Below, one piece after another: positions 51,078 to 59,187 of a stretch of DNA of 64,000 bases. The stretch covers positions 248,001-312,000 of the forward strand of contig JACKKY010000003.1 in NCBI GenBank assembly GCA_024236175.1, written 5' to 3'. The notes beneath the pieces are model-generated. The model did no database searches. It was not told the DNA's origin and was given only the letters and a program-made list of their open reading frames with translations. The DNA is from Novosphingobium sp. (lineage in GTDB: Bacteria; Pseudomonadota; Alphaproteobacteria; Sphingomonadales; Sphingomonadaceae). The first letter of the stretch is position 1. Every line of letters begins with the position of its first letter. The position numbers and the translations under genes were made by a program.

Positions 51078-51608
51078 ATGCGCGGAATTTACGCCCTTAC
51101 GCTCCTCACAATCTATGTCATCGGCTTGTCTGCCTGCAGCACCAAGGCACCACCGGCAGACATCGCTTCCATGGCTCCTCCGGGCGTTTCGCAAACCCAT
51201 AGGAGTGGCGATTATGACGCCGACGGCAACTACATCGGGCCGGGCAGCCAGGCCGACCTGCTGCGCAATGCCGGTAGCGACCGGGTGTTCTTCGATTTGG
51301 ATTCTTCCGCACTCGACGGGGATGATCGCGAGACCTTGCGGCGGCAGGCCGCCTGGTTGGTGCAGAACCTGACCGTCGAGGTGACGATCGAGGGCCATTG
51401 CGACGAGCGCGGCACCCGCGAATACAACCTGGGGCTGGGCGAGCGCCGGGCCAATGCAGCCAAGAACTTCCTTGTCGCGTCCGGAGTTTCGCCGGCTCGC
51501 ATGAGCGTCGTTTCCTACGGCAAGGAGCGCCCCCAGGAAATCGGCTCAGACGAGAAGTCCTGGGCGCTCAATCGGCGCGCTGTCACCCTTGTCGTCCGCA
51601 GGATGTGA
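51078..51608 (+). CDS. OmpA/Pal-family outer-membrane lipoprotein
   Basis: The 176-aa protein has a lipoprotein signal peptide with lipobox LSAC (Cys20), a short linker, and an OmpA-C peptidoglycan-binding domain (about 65-176) with VFFDLDSSALDGDDRETL, TIEGHCDERGTREYNLGLGERRANAAKNFL and the arginine-rich end LNRRAVTLVV. It is the size and layout of Pal but is not next to tolQRAB; instead it lies a kilobase before an ExbB-ExbD-TonB operon. It may be an additional Pal paralogue. The promoter-like motif upstream and a structured region just after the stop are unusual. Confidence 0.9.
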   Translation: MRGIYALTLLTIYVIGLSACSTKAPPADIASMAPPGVSQTHRSGDYDADGNYIGPGSQADLLRNAGSDRVFFDLDSSALDGDDRETLRRQAAWLVQNLTVEVTIEGHCDERGTREYNLGLGERRANAAKNFLVASGVSPARMSVVSYGKERPQEIGSDEKSWALNRRAVTLVVRRM

Positions 51609-51681
51609 GCGGACACGGGCCCGGTCTTCACGGGTTGCCGGCGGGTTCTGAAAAGCCCGACGGTCGGCTCCCGTTGTCCGC
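51609..51681 (+). ncRNA. Candidate structured RNA element with three-way junction
   Basis: It begins one base after the Pal-like stop. Outer stem P1 joins GCGGACACGGG (51609-51619) with CCCGTTGTCCGC (51670-51681), 11 pairs with one bulged base. P2 is CCCG (51620-51623) with CGGG (51631-51634). P3 joins 51637-51641 with 51664-51668 (including one G-U pair), and an inner helix joins CGGG (51642-51645) with CCCG (51656-51659). No T-run follows, so it is not a standard terminator. It could stabilise the Pal-like mRNA or regulate the DUF3606 gene at 51724. Confidence 0.45.
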
Positions 51682-51723
51682 ATCGCATCAGATCCCACCA
51701 CTTTAGCCAATGGAGACTGACAC

Positions 51724-51915
51724 ATGATCGTCAACAACCTCTCGCGCCGCGAGGCCAGCCAAATTCGCACCTATTCCGGGCAGGGTTACGATGTGACCTA
51801 TCTTGCGCGGAAACACGGAATCTCCAGGCAGCAGGCGCGGGAACTGGTTCGAAAAATCGGCCATGACCGGGACAAGCTGAACGAGGCCGCGGGGCGTCTG
51901 AAGCGCGGGAAATGA
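51724..51915 (+). CDS. DUF3606-like small protein
   Basis: The 63-aa basic protein is mostly a helix-turn-helix-like segment: YDVTYLARKHGISRQQARELVRKIGHDRDKLNEAA. This is the DUF3606 pattern seen in many alphaproteobacteria, often in stress-related loci. The function is unproven; DNA binding is possible from the charge and helices. The ATG at 51724 lies 42 bases after the structured element. Spacing and orientation suggest transcription with the Pal-like gene or from its own promoter. Confidence 0.75.
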   Translation: MIVNNLSRREASQIRTYSGQGYDVTYLARKHGISRQQARELVRKIGHDRDKLNEAAGRLKRGK

Positions 51916-52002
51916 ACGGTCGTCGGAAGGCCGGCGGCAACAGTTGGATCACATCGCCGGAACACACGGTCGCTGACTAGACGCAGGGAAAGCGGCTCCA
52001 AA

Positions 52003-52028
52003 CGACCGGCACGGGTCGTGTCCGGTCG
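52003..52028. terminator. Hairpin after DUF3606 gene (terminator-like)
   Basis: CGACCGGCACG (52003-52013) pairs with CGTG-T-CCGGTCG (52017-52028) around loop GGT, with one bulged T. The stem has 11 pairs. It lacks a T-run on either strand, so it may be a transcript end stabiliser or a weak terminator separating the DUF3606 gene from the iron operon. Confidence 0.4.
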
Positions 52029-52179
52029 GGCAGCTAATCCCCGTGCAGCGCGAGTTGCTGCCACGACAGCCAGTCCAAGGCCTTCAGCTTCGCTCGGGGA
52101 AACGCCCTAGAACTCCCACCTTCCACCACGCATTGCCTCGAAAGGGAGGCTTGCTCGAGACGAAAACTTTCACTGTTGA

Positions 52180-52247
52180 TGCAAATCAATTGCATTAGCG
52201 GAAGTTTTCTGAGAATGGCTCGCAATTCAAGTTGCGAGTGATTCGCA
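52180..52247 (+). promoter_or_regulatory. Array of Fur-box-like inverted repeats upstream of exbB
   Basis: Three 15-bp elements resemble the Fur 7-1-7 pattern: TGCAAAT-C-AATTGCA (52180-52194), TGAGAAT-G-GCTCGCA (52210-52224) and TGCGAGT-G-ATTCGCA (52233-52247). A 7-bp inverted repeat CTCGCAA/TTGCGAG (52219-52238) links the last two. They precede exbB by 25-93 bases, where iron-loaded Fur would block transcription of the uptake operon. Confidence 0.6.
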
Positions 52248-52272
52248 GCGTCTCATTGTGGTGGTGTGAAGA

Positions 52273-53055
52273 ATGGTCATCGCGCAGGCTAATCGACTTT
52301 TCGCTTGGGGAGGCATGGTTGTTGCGGTGTTCGCCCCGCAGCTGGCGCACGCGAGTTCAGTTGCGCCGGTAATTCCGGAAGATCTCACAGTCGGCGGGAT
52401 GTTCCTGCAGGCCGACTGGATCGTGAAACTCGTGATCATCGGCCTCGCGCTTGCGTCCGTGGTCACCTGGACCGTGTTCATCGCCAAGCTGCTCGAACTT
52501 CGCAAACAGAACGCGCAGCAGCAGCGGACTCATGATCGCGTCATCGTCCTGCGCTCGCTTGGCGAGGCGATCACCGACAGCAACCTGGCCTTCACGCCGC
52601 TGGTTCGCGAGGCGCTTGCGGAGCTGCGCGCGTCGGCGGACGCGCTGCAGGATCCGGAAGGCATCAAGGAACGCACCGTGTCCCGCTTCGAGCGGTATGA
52701 AGCGAACGTTGGTCGCAAGATGACTCGTGGGGTCAACATTCTGGCCACCATCGGCGCCACCGCTCCGTTCGTGGGTCTCTTCGGGACGGTCTGGGGCATC
52801 ATGAACAGCTTCGTCGGCATTGCCGAGAAGCAGACCACCAATCTCGCCGTTGTCGCCCCTGGCATCGCCGAAGCGCTGCTGGCGACAGCGATCGGCCTGG
52901 TCGCCGCAATTCCGGCGGTGGTGATCTATAACCACTTTGCCCGGCAGATCGCGGCCCACCGGGCCCTTCTCGCTGATACGGCCGCTGCGGTTCTGCGCCT
53001 GGTTTCGCGCGATCTCAGCCGCGGTGAAGCATCTTCTCTCGCCAAGGAAAGCTGA
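52273..53055 (+). CDS. exbB: ExbB, TonB-system proton channel subunit
   Basis: The 260-aa MotA/TolQ/ExbB-family protein has an N-terminal hydrophobic segment (signal or extra helix, about 10-28), then three membrane helices (about 45-65, 150-170, 195-215). The family signature NILATIGATAPFVGLFGTVWGIMNSF and the later LLATAIGLVAAIPAVVIYNHF are present. ExbB with ExbD uses proton-motive force to energise TonB. It is the first gene of a seven-gene iron-uptake operon and lies just downstream of the Fur-like repeats; exbD follows after four bases. Confidence 0.95.
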   Translation: MVIAQANRLFAWGGMVVAVFAPQLAHASSVAPVIPEDLTVGGMFLQADWIVKLVIIGLALASVVTWTVFIAKLLELRKQNAQQQRTHDRVIVLRSLGEAITDSNLAFTPLVREALAELRASADALQDPEGIKERTVSRFERYEANVGRKMTRGVNILATIGATAPFVGLFGTVWGIMNSFVGIAEKQTTNLAVVAPGIAEALLATAIGLVAAIPAVVIYNHFARQIAAHRALLADTAAAVLRLVSRDLSRGEASSLAKES

Positions 53056-53059
53056 GGAG

Positions 53060-53485
53060 ATGGCGATCCATTTCTCCGACGGTGGAGACGATCTGCCTGT
53101 CAGCCACGAGATCAACGTGACGCCTTTCATCGACGTCATGCTGGTGCTGCTGATCATATTCATGGTCGCCGCGCCCCTGGCTACGGTCGACGTCAAGGTC
53201 GACTTGCCGGTTTCCAACGCGGCACCGGCGCCCAAGCCCGACAAGCCTGTCTTTCTTTCAATTCTGGAGGATGGCCGGATGCTGGTCGGCGAAGCGGAGG
53301 TGACCCGCGCCACGCTGGGCCAGTCGGTCGAGGCAGCGACGGGCGGCGACCGGGAACAGCGGGTGTTCCTGCGCGCTGACAAGTCGATCACCTACGATAC
53401 CATCATGCAGGCGATGAATGCGCTGCGTTCGTCAGGCTACCTCCACGTTGCACTGGTCGGTGCCGACGGCGGAGACGCGCGTTGA
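53060..53485 (+). CDS. exbD: ExbD, TonB-system proton channel subunit
   Basis: The 141-aa ExbD/TolR protein has a cytoplasmic N terminus, a single membrane helix with the essential aspartate in NVTPFIDVMLVLLIIFMVAAP, and a periplasmic domain (RMLVGEAEVTRATLGQSVEA, IMQAMNALRSSGYLHVALVG). It partners with ExbB as the proton-driven motor. The start at 53060 has GAGGAG directly upstream; the frame opens at 52937 inside exbB. The stop overlaps the TTG start of tonB. Confidence 0.95.
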   Translation: MAIHFSDGGDDLPVSHEINVTPFIDVMLVLLIIFMVAAPLATVDVKVDLPVSNAAPAPKPDKPVFLSILEDGRMLVGEAEVTRATLGQSVEAATGGDREQRVFLRADKSITYDTIMQAMNALRSSGYLHVALVGADGGDAR

Positions 53486-54216
53486 CGCATGTCGCGATCC
53501 CGGCTGACGAACATCGCCGCTGGGGTGTTGCCTGCGGTATCGCGCTCGCCGCGCACCTTCTGGCCGGCGCGGCCGTGCTTGGCTGGTCGCGCGCGGCGGT
53601 TCCTCCCGTTCCCGAACCGGTGGTGCTGGTCGAGCTTCCGCCCGCGGCCGCAGCGGTATCCGCCCGGCAGCCGGACGAACAGCCCCGGCCCGACTCTCTT
53701 CCGCCGCAAACGCTGATGCCGCCGATCGACATACCGCCGGTGAAGGCGCCGCTGCCAAGGGATGCGGTTACCTTGCCGCCCCCACCGCCGCCGGTCCAGC
53801 TGAGGCGAAGTGCTCCGGCGGCCCCATCCGCGCCGGTTGCGGCGAATCCAATCGCCGTCGCTCCGGCCGGAGCCGGCACGGGAACCAACTCCACGCCGGG
53901 CGACGACCCCAAGGCGCGTGCGAGGGAAGCGGATTACTACGCGCTGATCAGCGCGCATCTCAATCGCAAGAAGCGATACCCCAAGGAAGCCAAGAAGGCC
54001 CTGCAGGAAGGCATCGTGACGGTGCGTTTCACTGTCCACCGCGATGGCAGCGTCTCGAACGTATCGATCAAGCGCGGCAGCGGCCACGAGCTTCTCGACC
54101 GGGCAACGCTCGATCTGATGCAGCGTGTCGCTCCGCTGCCGCGCATGCCCTCTTCCATGAAACGCGACAGCGTCATGCTGTCGCTGCCCATCGATTATTC
54201 ACTCAAGACAAGTTGA
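53482..54216 (+). CDS. tonB: TonB energy-transducing protein
   Basis: The 244-aa TonB-family protein has an N-terminal membrane anchor (GVACGIALAAHLLAGAAVLGW), a proline-rich periplasmic spacer (about 35-125, including PPPPPPVQ) and the C-terminal domain (about 160-244; NRKKRYPKEAKKALQEGIVTV, VSIKRGSGHELLDRATLDL). It transmits ExbBD energy to outer-membrane receptors. A TTG start overlapping the exbD stop (TTGA) is used since no in-frame ATG precedes the anchor. Its neighbour is the siderophore receptor, but it probably also serves other receptors in the window. Confidence 0.93.
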   Translation: MTHVAIPADEHRRWGVACGIALAAHLLAGAAVLGWSRAAVPPVPEPVVLVELPPAAAAVSARQPDEQPRPDSLPPQTLMPPIDIPPVKAPLPRDAVTLPPPPPPVQLRRSAPAAPSAPVAANPIAVAPAGAGTGTNSTPGDDPKARAREADYYALISAHLNRKKRYPKEAKKALQEGIVTVRFTVHRDGSVSNVSIKRGSGHELLDRATLDLMQRVAPLPRMPSSMKRDSVMLSLPIDYSLKTS

Positions 54217-54232
54217 AGAAAGGACGTTTCGA

Positions 54233-56566
54233 ATGACCAAGCAACGGGGGGTCTTGCGACCGTTGAGCCTGCGTGAGGGCGGCGCTGCCATGGCACTGAG
54301 TATTGCAGCTGCCATGACCTCGGCACCGGCTACGGCCCAGGATGCGCAAGACGGCGAGGTTGAACTCGATACGCTCAGGATCGAGGACCGCACCGCCGAC
54401 GTAAATCCGCATGCCGAACCGGGTGCACCCTACAAGGCGCGCACTTCGGGTGACGAACGCCTGACCAGGCCCATCGCGGAATTGCCGCAGACCATGACCG
54501 TGCTGACCGAAACGCAGATCGAGGAATCGGGCTATACCGACCTCGTCCGCATTCTCGATGCGCAGCCGGGCATCACCGTGGGCACCGGTGAAAACGGCAA
54601 CGCCTTCGGCGACCGCTATATCATCCGCGGCCAGGAAGCCCGCAGCGACGTGTTCGTCGACGGCCTGCGCGACCCGGGCATGACCACGCGCGAAGCCTTC
54701 GCGGTCGACCAGATCGAGATTTCCAAGGGGCCGAACTCGACGTTCGCCGGACGCGGTACCGCCGGTGGCGCGATCAACTCCATCACCAAGCAGGCCACGA
54801 CCGACTATGACTTCATCAAGGCCAGTATTGGCCTTGGCAGTGATCGCTATGTCCGGGCGACGGTCGATGCGAACATTGTCGCCAGCGAGGATTTCGCGAT
54901 CCGTGCCAACGTCCTTTACGGTTACACGGAAATTCCCGATCGCGGCCCGGCTGATCGCGAGCGCAAGGGCCTTGCCCTTTCGGCGACGTACGCGCCCGAC
55001 GACGCGTTCGACCTGACGCTCGATTACTACGGCTTTCGCGGCGAGGACAATCCGGACGTCGGCGGTTATCTCGATGGCGATCTGAAGCCCGTCAAGGTCC
55101 CCGTCTTCGCCCAGAAGCAGGACTTCCAGAAGTCGGACGTCGACACTTTCACCAGCCGCATCCGCTACCGTTTCTCCGATAACGTCCGCATCACCAATCT
55201 GACGCGCTACGGCATGTCGGACAATGGCTACGTGCTGACCGGCACTCGCGGATCGAACACCGACGCGAGCGATCCCAACGGCGTCTATCCGACGATCACC
55301 TTCTCCACCCACCAGGGCTGGCAGGATGTCGAATATTTCGCCAACCAGACCAACCTGTTCATCGAGTCAGAGATGCTCGGCGGGCACAATGACCTCATCA
55401 TCGGCGTCGAATATACCGATCACAAGGTGCTGAACGGCATCTATGATGTGAACAATACCGGCGCGACGAACTGCATCGTTTCCGGTCGTGGCGGCACCAG
55501 CCCCAGCCATTGCGGCATCGGCCCGGACGGACAGCAGGTCAATGGCCTCAACACGCTGCTCGGCCGCCAGATCACCCGGGACCGCTGGGACCAGGACTGG
55601 CACATGGAGACCATCTCCGCCTATCTCATGGATACACTGGACATCACGCCCAAGCTCACCGCATTCGCCGGCGTCCGGGTGGACCATTTCAATTTCGATC
55701 TCGGGCTTCAGTCGATTCCGAGGGGGCAGACCGAAATCGTTCTTGCCGACTATGGTTACAAGGACACTTTCCTGAACGGTCATTTCGGGCTCACCTACAA
55801 GATCGGTGAAGCCGGTATCGTCTATGCCTCCATGGCGAGCGCGGCGGACGTCAATTGCGGCGAGTCCGACGTGGGCACGAACAGCGGCTATGGCGGTTGC
55901 GTCATCCAGGATGGCGAAGTCGCCGGCGCGAAGCCGGAGCGTTCGGTCAATTTCGAACTCGGCACCAAGCTGAACATTTTCGACGAAAAGTTCCTGCTGA
56001 CCGCTGCCGTGTTCCAGACCAACAAGAGCAACGTGCTGGAAGGCGAGGGCTATGACTCGGTGGGCACCTTCAACAGCGGCAAGAACCGCCTGCGCGGCAT
56101 CGAAGTGGGCCTGGCCGGCAACATCACGCCTGCCTGGTCGATGCAGGGCGGCCTGACGCTCATGGACAGCGAAGTGCGTAAATCCGCCAACCCCGAATAT
56201 GTCGGCAAGGTCCTGGCGAATTTCGCCAAGTTCCAAGCGCAGTTCCAGACCCGCTATCAGATCACCGAACAGTTCGCGATGGGCTTCGCCATCAAGCACA
56301 AGAGCAAGCGCTACGGCGGACAGCCGGACACCGCGGCGCCGTTTTCGACCAACGACGACGGCAGCTTCACCTACAGCCGCCCGGTGCCCGCCTATACGGT
56401 CGGCGACGCCTTCTTGGAGTACAAGTTCAACCAGAACCTGGACTTCCGGCTGAATGTGAACAACATCACCGACGAGGACTATTATCTCGCGGTCTATCGC
56501 GGCGGGTTCTTCCTGTACAAGGGTGATGCCCGCCAGATCGTCGGGACTCTGAACCTCAGGTTCTGA
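54233..56566 (+). CDS. TonB-dependent siderophore receptor (catecholate type)
   Basis: The 777-aa receptor has a signal peptide (cleavage near ATA-QDA), an N-terminal segment, and a plug with RTSGDERLTRPIAELPQTMTVLT and IIRGQEARSDVFVDGLRDPG, the signature of Fiu/PiuA-like catecholate receptors. A full barrel follows, ending GDARQIVGTLNLRF. It imports ferric siderophores. It follows tonB by 16 bp and precedes piuC, the same order as in other Fiu/PiuA-type loci. The Fur-like boxes at 52180-52247 probably control it together with exbB. Confidence 0.93.
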   Translation: MTKQRGVLRPLSLREGGAAMALSIAAAMTSAPATAQDAQDGEVELDTLRIEDRTADVNPHAEPGAPYKARTSGDERLTRPIAELPQTMTVLTETQIEESGYTDLVRILDAQPGITVGTGENGNAFGDRYIIRGQEARSDVFVDGLRDPGMTTREAFAVDQIEISKGPNSTFAGRGTAGGAINSITKQATTDYDFIKASIGLGSDRYVRATVDANIVASEDFAIRANVLYGYTEIPDRGPADRERKGLALSATYAPDDAFDLTLDYYGFRGEDNPDVGGYLDGDLKPVKVPVFAQKQDFQKSDVDTFTSRIRYRFSDNVRITNLTRYGMSDNGYVLTGTRGSNTDASDPNGVYPTITFSTHQGWQDVEYFANQTNLFIESEMLGGHNDLIIGVEYTDHKVLNGIYDVNNTGATNCIVSGRGGTSPSHCGIGPDGQQVNGLNTLLGRQITRDRWDQDWHMETISAYLMDTLDITPKLTAFAGVRVDHFNFDLGLQSIPRGQTEIVLADYGYKDTFLNGHFGLTYKIGEAGIVYASMASAADVNCGESDVGTNSGYGGCVIQDGEVAGAKPERSVNFELGTKLNIFDEKFLLTAAVFQTNKSNVLEGEGYDSVGTFNSGKNRLRGIEVGLAGNITPAWSMQGGLTLMDSEVRKSANPEYVGKVLANFAKFQAQFQTRYQITEQFAMGFAIKHKSKRYGGQPDTAAPFSTNDDGSFTYSRPVPAYTVGDAFLEYKFNQNLDFRLNVNNITDEDYYLAVYRGGFFLYKGDARQIVGTLNLRF

Positions 56567-56624
56567 TGGAATGACGCGGGGGCGGTGCGGCCAGCTCGCC
56601 GCACCGCCGCCTTGGAGGCCGTCA

Positions 56625-57308
56625 ATGCTGATCGTCGTAGAGAACGTCCTGGACGCTCAGGAAGTCCGCAATTTCCGCGAACGCCTGAACTCGGCCCGAT
56701 GGATCGACGGCGCTCCGACGGCGGGCACCCGCTCGGTGGCAGTGAAGCAGAACCTGCAGCTTGACCGGAACGATGCCGATGCGACCGAGCTCGGCAACAT
56801 CATTCTCAGGAAGCTCGGGCACCATCCGCTGTTTATTTCCGCTTCGCTGGCCGAGAAGATCTGGCCGCCCGTGTTCAACTGCTATCAGAACGGCGGACAT
56901 TACGGCACCCACAGCGATGCCGCGCTGATGCGCCTGCCCGAGGCGGGAATGACCATCCGCAGCGATCTTTCGGCCACGCTATTCCTGTCCGAACCCGACG
57001 ATTATGACGGCGGCGAGTTGCTCGTCGAGGAACAGTTCGGCGCCCAGGCGGTCAAGCTGGCGGCCGGAGACATGGTGCTCTATCCGTCCTCGAGCCTGCA
57101 TCAGGTGGCGCCCGTTACGCGGGGGCAGCGCATCTGCGCGATCACCTGGATGCAAAGCGCGGTGGCCGACACGGCTGCGCGCGAACTTCTGTTCGATCTG
57201 GATCAGTCGATCCAGGCGCTCACGCCCCAGCGACCCAAGGATGATCCGGACATCAACCGGTTGATCCACGTCTATCACAACCTGCTGCGCCGCTGGGCTG
57301 CACCCTAG
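56625..57308 (+). CDS. piuC: PKHD-type Fe(II)/2-oxoglutarate hydroxylase (PiuC/YbiX family)
   Basis: The 227-aa protein has the 2-oxoglutarate dioxygenase metal triad His96 and Asp98 (HYGTHSDAAL) with His159 (SSSLHQVAPV), and Arg169 for 2-oxoglutarate. PiuC/YbiX genes typically follow catecholate receptor genes and are induced by iron starvation; the substrate is not established. The start at 56625 aligns with the family opening MLIVVENVLDAQEV and has TTGGAGG upstream; the frame to 56571 is unneeded. It lies 58 bp after the receptor in the same operon. Confidence 0.92.
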   Translation: MLIVVENVLDAQEVRNFRERLNSARWIDGAPTAGTRSVAVKQNLQLDRNDADATELGNIILRKLGHHPLFISASLAEKIWPPVFNCYQNGGHYGTHSDAALMRLPEAGMTIRSDLSATLFLSEPDDYDGGELLVEEQFGAQAVKLAAGDMVLYPSSSLHQVAPVTRGQRICAITWMQSAVADTAARELLFDLDQSIQALTPQRPKDDPDINRLIHVYHNLLRRWAAP

Positions 57309-57329
57309 ACCTGCGGCCTGGAGAGCCTG

Positions 57330-57914
57330 ATGGGCGGCTGGAAGAAATACCTCCTTTGGTTTGTGCTGGCGCTGCCTGCGGTTTCCATGCTGGCTTCCCT
57401 GTTGCGCGACAGCGCGCTGCCGATGGACCTGCTTCACCCGAGCGGAGAGATGTCGGTTCGGCTGATGGTGCTGGCGATGCTGCCCGGGCCCTTGTCCGAA
57501 TTCTTCGGCGGAAACCGGCTGTTGAGTTTCTGGCTGTCGGTTCGCCGCAACCTGGGCGTCGCGGCATTCGCCTATGCCCTGCTGCATCTGGCGATCTACG
57601 TCCTCGATATGCAGAGCCTTCCGGCAATACTGGACGAGCTTTCCCTGCCCGCGATCTGGACCGGCTGGCTCTCCCTGATCCTCATGCTTCCCGCCGCATG
57701 CATCAGCTTCGAGGCGGCTGTGCGATACCTCAAACGGAACTGGAAACGCATCCAGCGCATCGTCTACCTCGCATTCGCAGCCGGCATCGCGCACTGGCTG
57801 CTGCTCGACTGGCAATGGCAGCCAGCCGCCGTTCATGCCGCTCCGCTCATGCTGGCATGGATGCTACGCCTAATTGCTCGAATTCGCAGAGCTGCTGGAA
57901 GGACTGTTTCATGA
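57330..57914 (+). CDS. Ferric-reductase-like heme membrane protein (MsrQ/YedZ type)
   Basis: The 194-aa integral membrane protein has about five to six helices and histidines at heme-ligand positions (YALLHLAIYV and AGIAHWLLLDW). A hallmark segment is FWLSVRRNLGVAAFAYALLH, as in the ferric-reductase-like transmembrane domain family that includes MsrQ. In this operon it probably reduces iron from imported ferric siderophores or feeds electrons to a periplasmic partner. It overlaps the next gene by ATGA and follows piuC by 21 bp. Confidence 0.85.
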   Translation: MGGWKKYLLWFVLALPAVSMLASLLRDSALPMDLLHPSGEMSVRLMVLAMLPGPLSEFFGGNRLLSFWLSVRRNLGVAAFAYALLHLAIYVLDMQSLPAILDELSLPAIWTGWLSLILMLPAACISFEAAVRYLKRNWKRIQRIVYLAFAAGIAHWLLLDWQWQPAAVHAAPLMLAWMLRLIARIRRAAGRTVS

Positions 57915-58237
57915 CTGCAAAGGACCGACTTCTCGCCATCTCCGCTTGTGCGGCGGCATTGGCGTTTTCCGCCACGCCCGCACATGCCGACGGGAATGTA
58001 ACCTGCGACAGCGGCCCACAAGAGAACTGGCAGCCGATCAGCAAGCTCAAGAAAAAGGTGTGGCTCGAACGCTGGTCGTTGCTCAAGACCCAGGTCGAAG
58101 GAGACTGCTATGAGGTCTACGCAAGGACTGAAACAGGTCAGGCGATCGAGGCGTTCTTCCATCCAGTCACCCTGGAAAAGCTGGTCGTTTTCCGGCGCGG
58201 CAAGGAGATATTCCGTGCCAAGGGATTTGATGGCTAG
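57911..58237 (+). CDS. Periplasmic PepSY-like small protein
   Basis: The 108-aa exported protein has a signal peptide (cleavage near AHA-DGN, about residue 27) and a single compact domain with WLERWSLLKTQVEGDCYEVYARTETGQAIEAFFHPVTLEKL, resembling a PepSY-type fold. The two cysteines in the mature part could form a disulfide. The start at 57911 overlaps the stop of the heme membrane protein gene. It may be the periplasmic partner of that protein, together a split form of PepSY/ferric-reductase proteins found in iron operons. The assignment is tentative. Confidence 0.75.
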   Translation: MTAKDRLLAISACAAALAFSATPAHADGNVTCDSGPQENWQPISKLKKKVWLERWSLLKTQVEGDCYEVYARTETGQAIEAFFHPVTLEKLVVFRRGKEIFRAKGFDG

Positions 58238-58358
58238 ATCTCTCGCAGCTTGCTTTTCGGCGGCTGAGTTAGCCACAGGTTCGCCGCTGCGTGTTCGCGG
58301 AGGAATGTTGGTGCGAGTTATTTCGCGAAGAATATCGTGCAGAACCCGACGTTAGCCA

Positions 58359-58970
58359 TCACCCATTCGGCGGGGATATTTCCATGGCCCGCCAGCTTTC
58401 CCGATCATCGACAAGCATTTGCAGGGTGTGCGCCAGCCAGCGAACCGTCGGATGCCGCAGGTCCAAGGCTTCCGGTGGACCCAGGAGGGGGATGAATCGA
58501 GAATGCGTCACGAAGCCCGCGCCCAGCATGGTGATCGCCGCCGCACGCTCTTCCGCGGCCGGAGGGCCGAGCCATTCTGCCAATCGCTGAACGATCCTCT
58601 TCCTTACTATTCTTGTAACCACTTCCCTTGCTTCGGGGTCTCCGGCGGCCAGGATTGTCATGGATGTCGGCAAAGCGCTGTCCACTGATCCGACGATAAG
58701 CCGGGCAAGGTTCTCGCCGAAGGATTCGCGCTCAATTTCGAGAAACGGTTCCGCTTTCAAGGTCGCCTCGAGCGCCGCTTCCAGCAGGCCGGCCTTCGAT
58801 CCGAAGTATCTACCGACAAGCGTGTAGCTGACGCCAGCTTCCGCAGCGATGTCTCGAATGCCGGTATTTGCATAGCCATTGAGCGAGAAGCAGCTCTGCG
58901 CCGCTGCGAGTATCCGCGCCCTGGTCGCGGCGGCGTCTCGCTTGCGTATGCGTCCTTTTGGAACCGTCAT
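58359..58970 (-). CDS. TetR family transcriptional regulator
   Basis: The 203-aa repressor has an N-terminal HTH (about 12-58: RARILAAAQSCFSLNGYANTGIRDIAAEAGVSYTLVGRYFGSK) and a helical ligand domain. It is divergent from the TonB receptor at 59188, and a very good operator-promoter overlap (59131-59171) lies in between. It therefore probably represses that receptor and perhaps the hydrolase genes after it. The start at 58970 (MTVPKG) is used; a TTG at 58988 is possible. No strong ribosome binding site is visible. Confidence 0.88.
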   Translation of the reverse strand: MTVPKGRIRKRDAAATRARILAAAQSCFSLNGYANTGIRDIAAEAGVSYTLVGRYFGSKAGLLEAALEATLKAEPFLEIERESFGENLARLIVGSVDSALPTSMTILAAGDPEAREVVTRIVRKRIVQRLAEWLGPPAAEERAAAITMLGAGFVTHSRFIPLLGPPEALDLRHPTVRWLAHTLQMLVDDRESWRAMEISPPNG

Positions 58971-59130
58971 TGAGCGAGATAGGCGCAAGAAAGCGGGAAT
59001 TTCAAGGCGCGACCTTGGCCATGTCCGGGAATCCCGGCGGGTTTGGCAAGGTCGGATCTCGGTTCCGAGAGGTGCGGGAGCGCCGAAGTTCGACCTGCGC
59101 GCGCGCGTCCGGCATCGACAAGGTGCACAC

Positions 59131-59171
59131 TTGACAACAAACCGGCCGGACTTATGTTGTCAAATGACAAC
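59131..59171 (+). promoter_or_regulatory. Promoter with TetR operator, TonB receptor
   Basis: TTGACA (59131-59136), a 16-base spacer and TATGTT (59153-59158) form a promoter for the receptor at 59188. GTTGTCA-AA-TGACAAC (59156-59171) is a perfect 7-bp inverted repeat overlapping the -10 box and start point. TTGACAAC (59131-59138) is an extra half-site at the -35 box. This arrangement strongly suggests repression by the divergent TetR protein. Confidence 0.75.
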
Positions 59172-59187
59172 ATGGGGAGGGAAATTG

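Larger units (their letters stand above)
51916..52272. other. Intergenic region before exbB
   Basis: This 357-base stretch holds a stable hairpin (52003-52028) and, near exbB, three Fur-box-like inverted repeats (52180-52247). No coding frame in it is credible. Composition becomes AT-richer from about 52150 toward the operon start, as expected for a promoter region. Confidence 0.6.

Noticed and set aside
52034..52225. 63-aa minus-strand open frame before exbB
   Set aside because: It overlaps the Fur-like promoter region, lacks a binding site for ribosomes and has no similarity pattern.
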